From the NCBI RefSeq assembly GCF_000297055.2, contig NC_022357.1:2882501-2946500 (forward strand): 64,000 bases of DNA, written 5' to 3'. The translations under genes and the position numbers were made by a program. Each line of letters starts with the position of its first letter. Within the stretch, counting starts at the first letter, position 1. The DNA comes from Sulfuricella denitrificans skB26. Lineage in GTDB: Bacteria > Pseudomonadota > Gammaproteobacteria > Burkholderiales > Sulfuricellaceae. This document shows positions 6,347-14,665 of this stretch, piece after piece. The notes under the pieces were generated by a model, which did no database searches, had not been told where the DNA came from, and saw only the letters and a list, made by a program, of their open reading frames with translations.

Positions 6347-8269
6347 TTATGAACATTTGGCACGACGCTCGATAAACAGGCTATTGCCGGGAATTCCCTT
6401 GGCCTGTTTTTTTGCTTCGGCTGCCGCAGCTGAAATTTTATGGTGCGATGACTGCTTGCAGGGTTCGACCTGCACGGCACCGATGGAAAGACTAGTCAGC
6501 GGATAGAACACTTCTTCGCCATGGCGGTCCTTGGCAATATAACCCTCCCGTGCCTTATCCTCGACACTGAAGAAATCCAGAATGGCCTTCTCAAAACGTT
6601 CCAATACCCTCTGACAACGGACTTCCCAGTCTGCGCTTTGAAACAGGATTATGAAATCATCGCCACCGATGTGGCCGATAAAATCCTGATCCGGTTCGCA
6701 CACTTCGGAAAGTATTTTCCCGGTAAGCTGGATAACGTTGTCGCCGCTATGGTAGCCGAAGACGTCATTGAATGGCTTGAAATGGTCCAGGTCACAGTAA
6801 CAGGCACAAAATTCAGCCCCGCCCTGCAGCAGCATGGCGATCTGCTCGTTGATCGGCTCATTGCCAGGCAGCATGGTTAGCGGGTTAGCGTAGCGCGCGG
6901 CGCTGATCTGCATCTGGGTAATTTCGCGCACCAGATCGTGGCCGGTTCCTATGCCGAGGTATTGTCCGTGATCGGTGATGATGAAGCCGTTCGACAGGTG
7001 GTGCCGGTCCGCCTCCACAATAGTGTGACTTAATTCCTGGATGCTCATGTCTTTCTCCACAATCAGCGGAGCAGTGTCCATCAGCCGGGAGCAAGGTTTC
7101 TTGCCATAGAGTTCGCGCTGGTAGGGGCGGGCCAGTTTATCGATCAATGCATTTCGGTTGATCAGGCCAACCGGCAAGCCGTTTTTTACAACAGGCAAGG
7201 CCTGCAGTTCGGGGTCGCCAATAAACATTTGATAAATTATTTCGTTGGAAAGGTCTGGCGACACTGCGTGGCACTCGCGCAACAGTTTGAGCACGGAAAC
7301 CGTCTTTGGGCTGGCCTTGCAGCTCGGCAAAAGAGCGGGGGCCATCTTTTTTTCCAACACCTTGACCACTTCGGCAGGAAGTACCGTGACCGGTTGACCG
7401 CTGGGACGAGCGATGTAATAACCCTGGCCGTGAGCAATCCCCAAATCCTTGATCACCCTAAGCTCTGCCTCGGTTTCTATGCCCTCGGCAACAACCTTGG
7501 TACCGGATCTCTCCGCGATCTGCTGGATCGAGCTGACAAACTGTAATTTCACTGGATCCTGATCGATACCCTGGATGAAGTGCATGTCTATCTTGACGTA
7601 TTCGGGACGCAGCTCCGACCATAGGCGCAGGCTAGAAAATCCCTCCCCCAGATCATCAATGGCGATTTCGAACCCCATGTCACGGTAGTGCTTCGCCGCT
7701 TCGCGCAGCAAATTATAATCATAGGTGCGCTGGTTTTCCGTCAACTCAATAATTATTCGATCCGGTCTCAATCCCAATTTGTGGATGTAGGCCAGCGTTT
7801 CGCCATGCCGGGTATTATGCTGCAACAGGCATTCCGGACTGACGTTGAGAAACAGCTTGCCAGGCAGGTTCAGCCGGGCGAAGCTTTCCAGCACCACTTG
7901 ACGGCTCAGGTGCTCCACTTCCACAACCAGCCCATTTTCGTTTGCGGCACTGAACAGATTGTGGGGCGAGTGCAAGGGACTATCGGAAGGACCGCGAATC
8001 AGCCCCTCGTAACCGGCTATCTCGCCATTGCCCATCAAGAGAACAGGCTGAAACAAGGCGGTTAGTCGGCGTTGCGCTATGATTTCCTGCAACCACAGGC
8101 GTGCCTGCGTTTCATTTTCATCCCAGATCGCCGATTTAAAACGACACGCAGTATCCTGAGACAGCACAGGGGATGCCATGGCCATGTGGCTGGCAGCCTT
8201 TGCCTGAAACTTCGAGTTTCCCGGCGAGCCACAGGGAAATCTTAAATGGGTGTTTGACGGTACTGGCAT
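6347..8269 (-). CDS. EAL-CBS-GGDEF c-di-GMP signalling protein
   Basis: A 640-residue cytoplasmic protein. The start at 8269 is chosen because GGAGGA lies about 7 bases ahead of it. The EAL phosphodiesterase domain (about residues 70-300) has the catalytic pattern: EGLIRG for EAL, LFLNVSP, ELTEN, IDDLGEG, VKIDMHF, VVAEGIE and GQGYYIARP, so it should hydrolyse c-di-GMP. A pair of CBS-like repeats (about 320-455) could sense a nucleotide. The C-terminal GGDEF domain reads GGDDF near residue 535, with no RxxD inhibitory site five residues upstream and a degenerate YANPLTMLPGN, so cyclase activity is doubtful. It may set the c-di-GMP level read by the riboswitch at 1418-1495. Confidence 0.9.
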   Translation of the reverse strand: MPVPSNTHLRFPCGSPGNSKFQAKAASHMAMASPVLSQDTACRFKSAIWDENETQARLWLQEIIAQRRLTALFQPVLLMGNGEIAGYEGLIRGPSDSPLHSPHNLFSAANENGLVVEVEHLSRQVVLESFARLNLPGKLFLNVSPECLLQHNTRHGETLAYIHKLGLRPDRIIIELTENQRTYDYNLLREAAKHYRDMGFEIAIDDLGEGFSSLRLWSELRPEYVKIDMHFIQGIDQDPVKLQFVSSIQQIAERSGTKVVAEGIETEAELRVIKDLGIAHGQGYYIARPSGQPVTVLPAEVVKVLEKKMAPALLPSCKASPKTVSVLKLLRECHAVSPDLSNEIIYQMFIGDPELQALPVVKNGLPVGLINRNALIDKLARPYQRELYGKKPCSRLMDTAPLIVEKDMSIQELSHTIVEADRHHLSNGFIITDHGQYLGIGTGHDLVREITQMQISAARYANPLTMLPGNEPINEQIAMLLQGGAEFCACYCDLDHFKPFNDVFGYHSGDNVIQLTGKILSEVCEPDQDFIGHIGGDDFIILFQSADWEVRCQRVLERFEKAILDFFSVEDKAREGYIAKDRHGEEVFYPLTSLSIGAVQVEPCKQSSHHKISAAAAEAKKQAKGIPGNSLFIERRAKCS

Positions 8270-8356
8270 CGCCCTTCCTCCGGCATATTTCATAATGAGG
8301 GGGCGATGCTAAGCTTGTATTGTGACAGCAGTATGACGCCGTGCGGAGTGGCTATT

Positions 8357-10426
8357 TCAGTGGCTGAGAAGCGCCTGCATGAGCTCCATCTGAGCGCAGA
8401 CTACCTTGCTGCCGCTGCGTGGACATTTGCGCCGGTAATTGCCTTCCGCATCCATTTCCCAGGCCTGACAGTTGTCTTTGAGATAGGGCTCCAGCCCTTC
8501 CTTGATGACGCGCCTCTTCAGCTTCGCATTCAGCACCGGAAAACAGATTTCGACCCGCCGGAAGAAATTGCGCTGCATCCAGTCTGCGCTGGACAGATAG
8601 ATATCGTGCGCACCCGCATTGTAGAAATGAAAAATGCGTGAGTGCTCGAGGAAGCGGCCGATGATGGAACGTACCCTGATATTTTCCGAAACGCCGGGGA
8701 TCCCCGGGCGCAGGGCGCATACCCCGCGCACGATCAGGTCGACCTTGACCCCGGCTTTGGACGCATCATACAGCGCGCTGATGATCTGCGGCTCGAGCAG
8801 GGAATTCATTTTGGCAACGATAAATGCCTTTTTTCCGGCACGCGCATTCTCCGCCTCGGCTTGGATCGACTCGATCATTTTGCGGTGCAGGCTGAACGGC
8901 GACTGCAACAAATGATGAAGCTTGCTTGCCTGGCCCAGGCCGGTAAGCTGCATGAAGATGTCGTTGACGTCGCTGCCGATCTCCTCGTTGCAGGTAAACA
9001 GACCGAAATCGGTGTACAACTTGGCGGTGCGCGGATGGTAATTACCCGTGCCGAGATGGATATAGCGGCGCAACCCGTCTTCCTCACGCCGGACCACCAG
9101 CAGCATTTTGGCATGGGTTTTGTAGCCGACGACGCCGTACACCACGTGCGCGCCCGCCTCTTCAAGTCTCCCTGCCCAGTTGATGTTGGCTTCCTCGTCG
9201 AAGCGGGCCAGCAGCTCCACCACTACGGTGACTTCCTTGCCGCTGTGCACTGCCTTGATCAACGCTTCCATCAGTGCGGAATCGGTGCCGGTGCGGTAGA
9301 TGGTCTGCTTGATCGCCAGCACATTAGGATCGTTAGCTGCCTGCTGGATGAAATCGACGACCGGGGAAAAAGATTCGAAAGGTTGGTGCAGCAGAATATC
9401 TCCGCTTCTGATTGCCTGGAACATGTCAGGCTGCTTCGCCACCGCAGGCGGGATGCTCGGAATGAAGGACGAATATTTTAGGTCGGGCCGATCGACCCGG
9501 TCCGGAATCTGCATCAGCCGCACCAGATTGACCGGCCCCTTGACCTTGTAAAAATCTTCCTGGGTCAGACCGAATTGTCCCAGCAGGAAGCCGGCCATTT
9601 CCTCCGAACAGTTGTCCGCCACCTCCAGGCGCACAGCATTGCCGTAATTACGTTGCGGCAACTCGCCTTGTAGCGCTTCGCGCAGGTTTTTAACCTCCTC
9701 CTCATCGACGAACAGATTGGAGTTGCGGGTGACGCGGAACTGGTAGCAGCCCTTGATCTCCATGCCGGAAAACAGCTCCCCGACATGAGCGTGGATAATC
9801 GAGGAAAGAAAGACAAAGCCATGCTCGCAGCCGGCCACTTCGGGCGGCAGCTTGATCACCCGCGGCAATGAGCGCGGCGCCTGCACAATGGCGGCACCGG
9901 AGGCGCGGCCGAAAGCATCCTTGCCTTCCAGCTCAACGGCAAAATTAAGACTCTTGTTCAGCACGCGCGGGAATGGATGGGCGGGATCGAGGCCGATCGG
10001 AGAAAGTACCGGCATCAACTCGCGAAAAAAGAAATCCTTGATCCATTCAGCTTGGCCGTCGTGCCAGTGGGTTCGGCGCAAAAAATGGATATCGTGGCGC
10101 GCTAACTCGGGTAGGACCCCCTCATTCAACAGCCGATATTGATGCTCCACCAACTCGTGCGCCTGCTCGCTGACCAACTTGAATGCCTGGCGCGCCGACA
10201 TGCCGTCCGGCCCCGTTGCGGTGGCATGGAGGGCGATCTGCTCCTTCAGCCCGGCGGTGCGGACCTCAAAGAACTCGTCCAAGTTGCTGCTGACGATGCA
10301 CAGGAACTTCAGCCGCTCCAGGAGCGGGTTGCGCTCATCCTCAGCCTGAGCCAGCACCCGCCGGTTAAAGGCGAGCAGACCGAGCTCGCGGTTGAGGTAG
10401 TATTCCTGAGCGTGGGGGGCGGTCAT
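8357..10426 (-). CDS. ppk1: Polyphosphate kinase 1
   Basis: A 689-residue enzyme that reversibly polymerises the gamma-phosphate of ATP into polyphosphate. It has the full PPK1 layout: N-terminal domain (YYLNRELGLLAFNRRVL, FLCIVSSNLDEFFEVR), middle domain, and two phospholipase-D-like C-terminal domains. VGYKTHAKMLLVV carries the histidine expected to be autophosphorylated, and HLGTGNYHPRTAKLYTDFG the second conserved histidine. The length is normal for the family. It lies 87 bases downstream of the ORF-less stretch before the EAL-CBS-GGDEF gene and upstream of nothing coexpressed with certainty. The gap to yggX contains one of the heptad-like hairpins. Confidence 0.96.
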   Translation of the reverse strand: MTAPHAQEYYLNRELGLLAFNRRVLAQAEDERNPLLERLKFLCIVSSNLDEFFEVRTAGLKEQIALHATATGPDGMSARQAFKLVSEQAHELVEHQYRLLNEGVLPELARHDIHFLRRTHWHDGQAEWIKDFFFRELMPVLSPIGLDPAHPFPRVLNKSLNFAVELEGKDAFGRASGAAIVQAPRSLPRVIKLPPEVAGCEHGFVFLSSIIHAHVGELFSGMEIKGCYQFRVTRNSNLFVDEEEVKNLREALQGELPQRNYGNAVRLEVADNCSEEMAGFLLGQFGLTQEDFYKVKGPVNLVRLMQIPDRVDRPDLKYSSFIPSIPPAVAKQPDMFQAIRSGDILLHQPFESFSPVVDFIQQAANDPNVLAIKQTIYRTGTDSALMEALIKAVHSGKEVTVVVELLARFDEEANINWAGRLEEAGAHVVYGVVGYKTHAKMLLVVRREEDGLRRYIHLGTGNYHPRTAKLYTDFGLFTCNEEIGSDVNDIFMQLTGLGQASKLHHLLQSPFSLHRKMIESIQAEAENARAGKKAFIVAKMNSLLEPQIISALYDASKAGVKVDLIVRGVCALRPGIPGVSENIRVRSIIGRFLEHSRIFHFYNAGAHDIYLSSADWMQRNFFRRVEICFPVLNAKLKRRVIKEGLEPYLKDNCQAWEMDAEGNYRRKCPRSGSKVVCAQMELMQALLSH

Positions 10427-10456
10427 GAGAGCGGTTATCCTAAGCCAGGTGAGTCA

Positions 10457-10511
10457 AATGGGTAATGGGTGAGGAACCAGGGTTTTCATTACCCATTGCT
10501 CATTACTGGTT
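10457..10511. repeat. Heptad-type self-complementary element A
   Basis: AATGGGTAATG (10457-10467) pairs exactly with CATTACCCATT (10487-10497), and AACCAG pairs with CTGGTT further out. The sequence is built of short near-repeats such as ATGGGTA/ATGGGTG. It lies between yggX and ppk1. Related elements occur at 12150, 13667, 17748 and 19064. Confidence 0.6.
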
Positions 10512-10512
10512 T

Positions 10513-10785
10513 CTAATGCTTCGGCGGCACGAAACCTGACACCGTATCCGCACCGGCACCGAAGAAGTAGGACTCCACCTGCTCCGCCAGATACTTGCGC
10601 GCGGCGGCATCGGCCATGTTGAGGCGATTCTCGTTGATCAACATGGTCTGGTGCTTAAGCCAGGCCGCCCAGGCTTCCTTGGAAACATTTTCCCAAATCC
10701 GCTTGCCGAGTTCACCGGGATAGGGCGGAAAATCCAGCCCATCCGCTTCACGGCCAAGCTTGACGCATTTCACTGTTCTTGCCAT
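10513..10785 (-). CDS. yggX: Fe(2+)-trafficking/oxidative damage protection protein
   Basis: A 90-residue protein, the family's usual size. [19 protein letters not shown] carries the conserved Cys7 and is followed by [19 protein letters not shown] and [11 protein letters not shown], the most conserved blocks of YggX. YggX helps protect iron-sulfur clusters and limits Fenton chemistry in the cytoplasm. It is probably transcribed alone or with the gene upstream. Confidence 0.95.
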   Translation of the reverse strand: MARTVKCVKLGREADGLDFPPYPGELGKRIWENVSKEAWAAWLKHQTMLINENRLNMADAAARKYLAEQVESYFFGAGADTVSGFVPPKH

Positions 10786-10853
10786 TTCATTACTCCGTTC
10801 AAAATAGTGTTACTTCTTTAAAAAATGCGCTTAAATTATTACAAGAAAATGAT

Positions 10854-12188
10854 CTACAGTTTTTTCATGAACACTTTGGAGCGGCGCTGATAGTTGTACA
10901 GCCCTTGCTTGGCCTTAGGCAGCTTGTCCACGCCTGCCTCGGTGAAGCCGCGCTCCAGAAACCAGTGCGCAGTGCGAGTAGTGAGCACGAACAACTGTTT
11001 GAAACCCTTGCCCAACGCCCTGACCTGCATGTACTCGAGCAACGCCTCGCCTCGTCCGGCACCGCGGTAATCCGGATGCACCGCCATGCATGCCAGTTCT
11101 GCCGCCTTTTCTTTCGGAAACGGATACAGCGCAGCGCAGCCGATGATCAGGCCGTCATACTCCAGCACGGAAAAGCGGTCGATTTCCATTTCCAGCAACT
11201 CGCGCGAACGCCGCACCAGAATCCCGTTGGTTTCCAGCGGCTCAATCAGCGCAAGGATGCCGCCGACATCGTCTATCGTGGCATCGCGCAAAGTTTCCAG
11301 CGGATCTTCGCTGACCATGCTGCCGATGCCTTCATGAGTAAACAGTTCCTGCAGCAATGCGCCATCAATGTGGCGGCTGATCAGGTGTGCCCGCGCCACG
11401 CCCTTACGGCAGGCACGCACCGCACAGGGCAGGTAATAGCCCACGTCCGCCGACAGTGTGGCAGTGGCGGCAAGAATCGCCTCCGCCTCCGCCGTGGTCA
11501 GTTGCCGCAGCAAATCCCCGCCTTCGCCGGCTACCCCAGCCGTGTCCATCAGGAAGATCAGCTTGTCTGCATCCAGCGTAATCGCGGCGCAAGTTGCCAC
11601 GTCTTCCAGCGACAGATTGAACACCTCGCCAGTAGGCGAATAGCCAAGCGGTGAAAGCAGCACGATTTCGTTGGCATCGAGCCTGCGCCGGATGCCGATT
11701 GCATCGATCTTGCGCACCTCGCCGGTGTGCATCAGATCCACGCCGCCGAGCACCCCCATCGGCATGGCAGTGACAAAATTGCCGCTGGCCACCCGGATAT
11801 CGGCGCCCGCCATCGGCGAATTAGCGAGTCCCATGGAAAGCAGCGCCTCGATCTCCACCCGCACCGTACCGGCGGCCTCCTTGACACATTTCAGGGCGTC
11901 ATCGTCAGTGACGCGCATTCCCCCTGCATAGCGAATCGCAGCGCCGCGCTCGGTCAGTTCCTCCTCGATCTGCGGCCGTGCGCCATGCACCAGCACCAAC
12001 CGTACGCCGAGGCTGTTGAGCAAATTGATGTCATGAGCCAGCGCAATGAACTGGCCTTCGCTTACCACCTCGCCGCCAAAAGCAACAACGAAAGTCTTGC
12101 CGCGAAAGGCATGGATATAGGGCGCGGCCGAGCGAAACCACGCCACAAAATGAGTTCTGAGTTCTGAGTGCTGTGTACCGACAGGCAT
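10854..12188 (-). CDS. argA: N-acetylglutamate synthase
   Basis: First enzyme of arginine biosynthesis, transferring acetyl from acetyl-CoA to glutamate. The 444 residues have the classical two-domain form: an N-terminal amino-acid-kinase-like domain (FRGKTFVVAFGGEVV, LVLVHGARPQIEEEL, VLLSPLGYSPTGEVFNLS), which normally senses arginine, and a C-terminal GNAT acetyltransferase domain (CMAVHPDYRGAGRGEALLEY, FVLTTRTAHWFLERGF). The first 14 residues of the 12188 start (MPVGTQHSELRTHF) are encoded by a heptad-type intergenic element, so the natural start may be elsewhere or may have been supplied by that element. The conserved part begins around VAWFRSAAPYIHAFRGK. Confidence 0.94.
   Translation of the reverse strand: MPVGTQHSELRTHFVAWFRSAAPYIHAFRGKTFVVAFGGEVVSEGQFIALAHDINLLNSLGVRLVLVHGARPQIEEELTERGAAIRYAGGMRVTDDDALKCVKEAAGTVRVEIEALLSMGLANSPMAGADIRVASGNFVTAMPMGVLGGVDLMHTGEVRKIDAIGIRRRLDANEIVLLSPLGYSPTGEVFNLSLEDVATCAAITLDADKLIFLMDTAGVAGEGGDLLRQLTTAEAEAILAATATLSADVGYYLPCAVRACRKGVARAHLISRHIDGALLQELFTHEGIGSMVSEDPLETLRDATIDDVGGILALIEPLETNGILVRRSRELLEMEIDRFSVLEYDGLIIGCAALYPFPKEKAAELACMAVHPDYRGAGRGEALLEYMQVRALGKGFKQLFVLTTRTAHWFLERGFTEAGVDKLPKAKQGLYNYQRRSKVFMKKL
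12150..12178. repeat. Heptad-type element B, overlapping the argA start
   Basis: TGAGTTC-TGAGTTC-TGAGTGC-TGTGTAC shows a 7-base period. It shares AGTGCTGTGT with the element at 19064. Unlike the other members it has no complementary second arm. It forms codons 4-13 of argA as called from 12188. Confidence 0.55.
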
Positions 12189-12297
12189 CGAAAGCTAATC
12201 CGTTATCAAATCAAAGCATTCCATCGCAAGGGTAAAGTGTACCCCAATCCCTTCACCTAGCGCCAACCCGTACACCGGGCTTATATAGACTTGGCTC

Positions 12298-13029
12298 TTA
12301 AAAATCGCCCCATAGCGTCTGCATCGCCGCCAAAGCTGCCAGTGCCGCCGTCTCGGTGCGCAGGACGCGCGCGCCCAGCCGCACCGGGGTGAAGCCGTAA
12401 CGCTGCGCCATCTCGGCTTCCGATGGGGAAAGACCGCCTTCAGGACCGATCAGCAAAGTGACATTGCCAGTGGGTTTAGGCAGGTCACGCAACCCGACTT
12501 CGCCAACAGGCGACAGCATCAGGCGCAGTCCCGGCCCATCCTGCTGTCCCAGCCAATCAAGCAGCGGACGTATCGGAGCGACCTCGGGCACCTGGTTGCG
12601 GCCGCTCTGCTCACAGGCCGCAATCACCACGCCCTGCCAATGAACCACGCGCTTTTCCGCCCGCTCACCCGACAGCCGCACCACGCTGCGCTCGCTCGCC
12701 AGTGGCTGGATATTGCCTATGCCCAGTTCCACCGCCTTTTGCAGGGTGAAATCCATTTTTTCACCGGCCGAAATCGCCTGGGCAAGCTGAACTTTCAGCG
12801 GCGATTCACGCTCGACGGTATGCCAGCCCTCGATTTCCACGGTAACATTACGCTTGCCGATTTCCGTGATGCGCGCCTCGCCTTCTCCACCGCACCCGTT
12901 GAACACGCTAAGCCTGTCGCCGGTTTGAAGACGCAAAACCCGCGCAGCATGATGCGCGGCCTGCTCCGGCAGTTCGGCCATGGCGCTTTGGGCTAAAATT
13001 TCCGGGCAGTAAAAGCGGGGAGTGGTCAT
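12298..13029 (-). CDS. rsmE: 16S rRNA (uracil-1498-N3)-methyltransferase
   Basis: A SPOUT-class methyltransferase of 243 residues that methylates U1498 of 16S rRNA using SAM. The N-terminal PUA-like domain contains AAHHAARVLRLQTGDRLSVF. The C-terminal knotted domain has the hallmark LLIGPEGGLSPSEAE and LGARVLRTETAALAALA, and AISAGEKMDFTLQKAVELG matches the family. It is divergent from the thioredoxin-like gene at 13109, so the 79 bases between them must contain both promoters. Confidence 0.95.
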   Translation of the reverse strand: MTTPRFYCPEILAQSAMAELPEQAAHHAARVLRLQTGDRLSVFNGCGGEGEARITEIGKRNVTVEIEGWHTVERESPLKVQLAQAISAGEKMDFTLQKAVELGIGNIQPLASERSVVRLSGERAEKRVVHWQGVVIAACEQSGRNQVPEVAPIRPLLDWLGQQDGPGLRLMLSPVGEVGLRDLPKPTGNVTLLIGPEGGLSPSEAEMAQRYGFTPVRLGARVLRTETAALAALAAMQTLWGDF

Positions 13030-13108
13030 CTTGTTTCTGCACTATATATAAGATGCTCTCATGATAAACTAAATCAATTGGCATCCATCAAGCAGGAGTA
13101 TCGAAAAA

Positions 13109-13660
13109 ATGGTTAGTTTGCAGACACCGGTTTGCGATTTCGGCTGGAAAGCCCTGGATTTTGACTTGCCCGGGGTGGACGGCAAACGCTATAACCTGGC
13201 CAGTGCGCGCGGACCCAAGGGTCTGCTGGTCATGTTCATCTGTAACCATTGCCCTTACGTCCAGGCAATTCGCGACCGCCTCGTGCGCGACTGCCGGGAG
13301 TTGCAACAGATCGGCGTCAACACCATCGCCATCATGTCGAACGACCCGGCCGACTACCCGGAAGACTCCTTCGACAACATGAAAAAAGCCGCGCAGGAAT
13401 TCGACTTCCCGTTTCCCTATGTGTGGGATGAAACCCAGGAAGTAGCGAAAGCCTATGGCGCCGTATGCACGCCGGACTTCTTCGGCTTCAACGCCGATCT
13501 GGAACTACAGTACCGCGGCCGGCTCGATGCTTCGCGCAAGGAAGCTGCGCCCACCGACGCCCGGCGCGACCTGTTCGAAGCGATGAGAGAAGTCGCCTTG
13601 ACCGGCAAGGGGCCGGCAGAGCAAATCCCGAGCATGGGTTGCTCGATTAAATGGAAATGA
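13109..13660 (+). CDS. Thioredoxin-fold (AhpC/TSA-like) protein
   Basis: A 183-residue cytoplasmic protein with a thioredoxin/alkyl-hydroperoxide-reductase fold. FICNHCPYVQAIRDRL contains a CxxC (CNHC) at the active-site position, and DLPGVDGKRYNLASARG and GAVCTPDFFGFNADLELQYR are typical of this family of thioredoxin-like proteins. A role in peroxide or disulfide reduction is probable, but the substrate is unknown. AGGAG lies 11 bases before the ATG. It is followed by element C and the inositol-phosphatase-family gene on the same strand. Confidence 0.88.
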   Translation: MVSLQTPVCDFGWKALDFDLPGVDGKRYNLASARGPKGLLVMFICNHCPYVQAIRDRLVRDCRELQQIGVNTIAIMSNDPADYPEDSFDNMKKAAQEFDFPFPYVWDETQEVAKAYGAVCTPDFFGFNADLELQYRGRLDASRKEAAPTDARRDLFEAMREVALTGKGPAEQIPSMGCSIKWK

Positions 13661-13666
13661 GTAAAC

Positions 13667-13710
13667 GGTGATGAGGAATGAGCACCACCCATCACTCATT
13701 CCTCATCACC
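13667..13710. repeat. Heptad-type hairpin element C
   Basis: GGTGATGAGGAATGAG (13667-13682) is perfectly complementary to 13695-13710, giving a 16-bp stem with a 12-base loop. There is no T-run, so it is not a standard terminator. It occupies nearly the whole gap between the thioredoxin-like gene stop and the next start at 13727. Confidence 0.8.
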
Positions 13711-13726
13711 CATAACCGGAACAACC

Positions 13727-14509
13727 ATGCTCCAATCCGTCATCGATGCCGTAAGGAAGGTAGCGCAGCAAGAAATCATGCCGCGCTATCTTAAGGTCGC
13801 GCACCAGTGCAAGATCGATGGCAGCATTTTCACCGAAGCAGATATCGCCGCACAAACCGCTCTGGTTGCGGCACTCAAGCAGATCCTCGATTACCCGGTG
13901 CTGGGCGAGGAAATGTTGCCGGAGCAGCAGGAAGCATTGTGGCGTGCCGGAGAAGATGGCCTTTGGTGCATCGACCCGATCGACGGCACCTCCAATTTCT
14001 TCAACGGCTTGCCTTTTTTCGCGGTTTCCGTTGCCCTGATGCGGGACGGACAGAGCGTACTGGGCGTGGTCTACGACCCGGTGGCAGATGAAATGTTCTG
14101 GGCGGAGCGGGGCAAGGGCGCCTACCTCAATGGCGAACCGATGCCGCTCAAGGAATGCGCGCCCGAATTCCACCGGGCCATGGCAGCGATCGACTTTAAG
14201 CGCCTCAAGCCAAGTCTGGCGCAGAAACTGGTGGCATCGCCTCCATTCGCCTCGCAACGCAACTTCGGCGCCAGCACGCTTGACTGGTGCTACGTGGCGG
14301 CAGGGCGTTTCAACCTTTACCTGCACGGCGGACAAAAACTTTGGGACTACGCTGCCGGCTCGCTGATCCTGGCAGAGGCGGGCGGCTCCATGTGCACCCT
14401 GACCGAGGACGATTTCGGCGCCGGCAATCCTTGGCAGCGTTCAGTCATCGCTGCGCTGAACCCTGATTTATTTGACGCATGGAAAGCCTGGATCAGGGAA
14501 AGGCAATGA
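13727..14509 (+). CDS. Inositol monophosphatase-family phosphatase (HisN-like)
   Basis: A 260-residue Mg2+-dependent phosphatase. Metal-binding motifs are visible: GEEMLPEQQ (first Glu), CIDPIDGTSNFFNGLPFF (DPxDGT) and LWDYAAGSLILAEAGG (WDxAAG). The family covers inositol-1-phosphatase, histidinol-phosphatase (HisN) and related sugar phosphatases; sequence alone does not fix the substrate. The ribosome-binding site is weak, and the start is only 17 bases beyond a 16-bp hairpin. Confidence 0.9.
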   Translation: MLQSVIDAVRKVAQQEIMPRYLKVAHQCKIDGSIFTEADIAAQTALVAALKQILDYPVLGEEMLPEQQEALWRAGEDGLWCIDPIDGTSNFFNGLPFFAVSVALMRDGQSVLGVVYDPVADEMFWAERGKGAYLNGEPMPLKECAPEFHRAMAAIDFKRLKPSLAQKLVASPPFASQRNFGASTLDWCYVAAGRFNLYLHGGQKLWDYAAGSLILAEAGGSMCTLTEDDFGAGNPWQRSVIAALNPDLFDAWKAWIRERQ

Positions 14510-14544
14510 GCGCTGACGACTGAAATGACGGCTTTTACAAGGTC

Positions 14545-14563
14545 TTATATCTTTTATCTATAA
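14545..14563 (+). promoter_or_regulatory. Possible LysR-type site upstream of tkt
   Basis: TTATA (14545-14549) and TATAA (14559-14563) form an inverted repeat with a 9-base spacer in an AT-rich stretch about 105 bases upstream of the transketolase start. The architecture fits a LysR-type operator, possibly CbbR, but AT-rich palindromes are common, so this is a weak call. The rest of 14510-14665 shows only a good ribosome-binding site (AAGGA) before the ATG. Confidence 0.3.
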
Positions 14564-14665
14564 AAATAATTCTTGGGACAATAAAAATCTGCTATTGCCC
14601 TTAGCCCGGCTCGTGAGTAATAATCATAGGTTTGAATAGCCCCTAGCAGAAAAAGGAAACAGAGA

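Noticed and set aside
13667-13710. Rho-independent terminator at the 16-bp stem
   Set aside because: No T-run follows on either strand and the stem is AT-balanced; classed as a repeat element instead.
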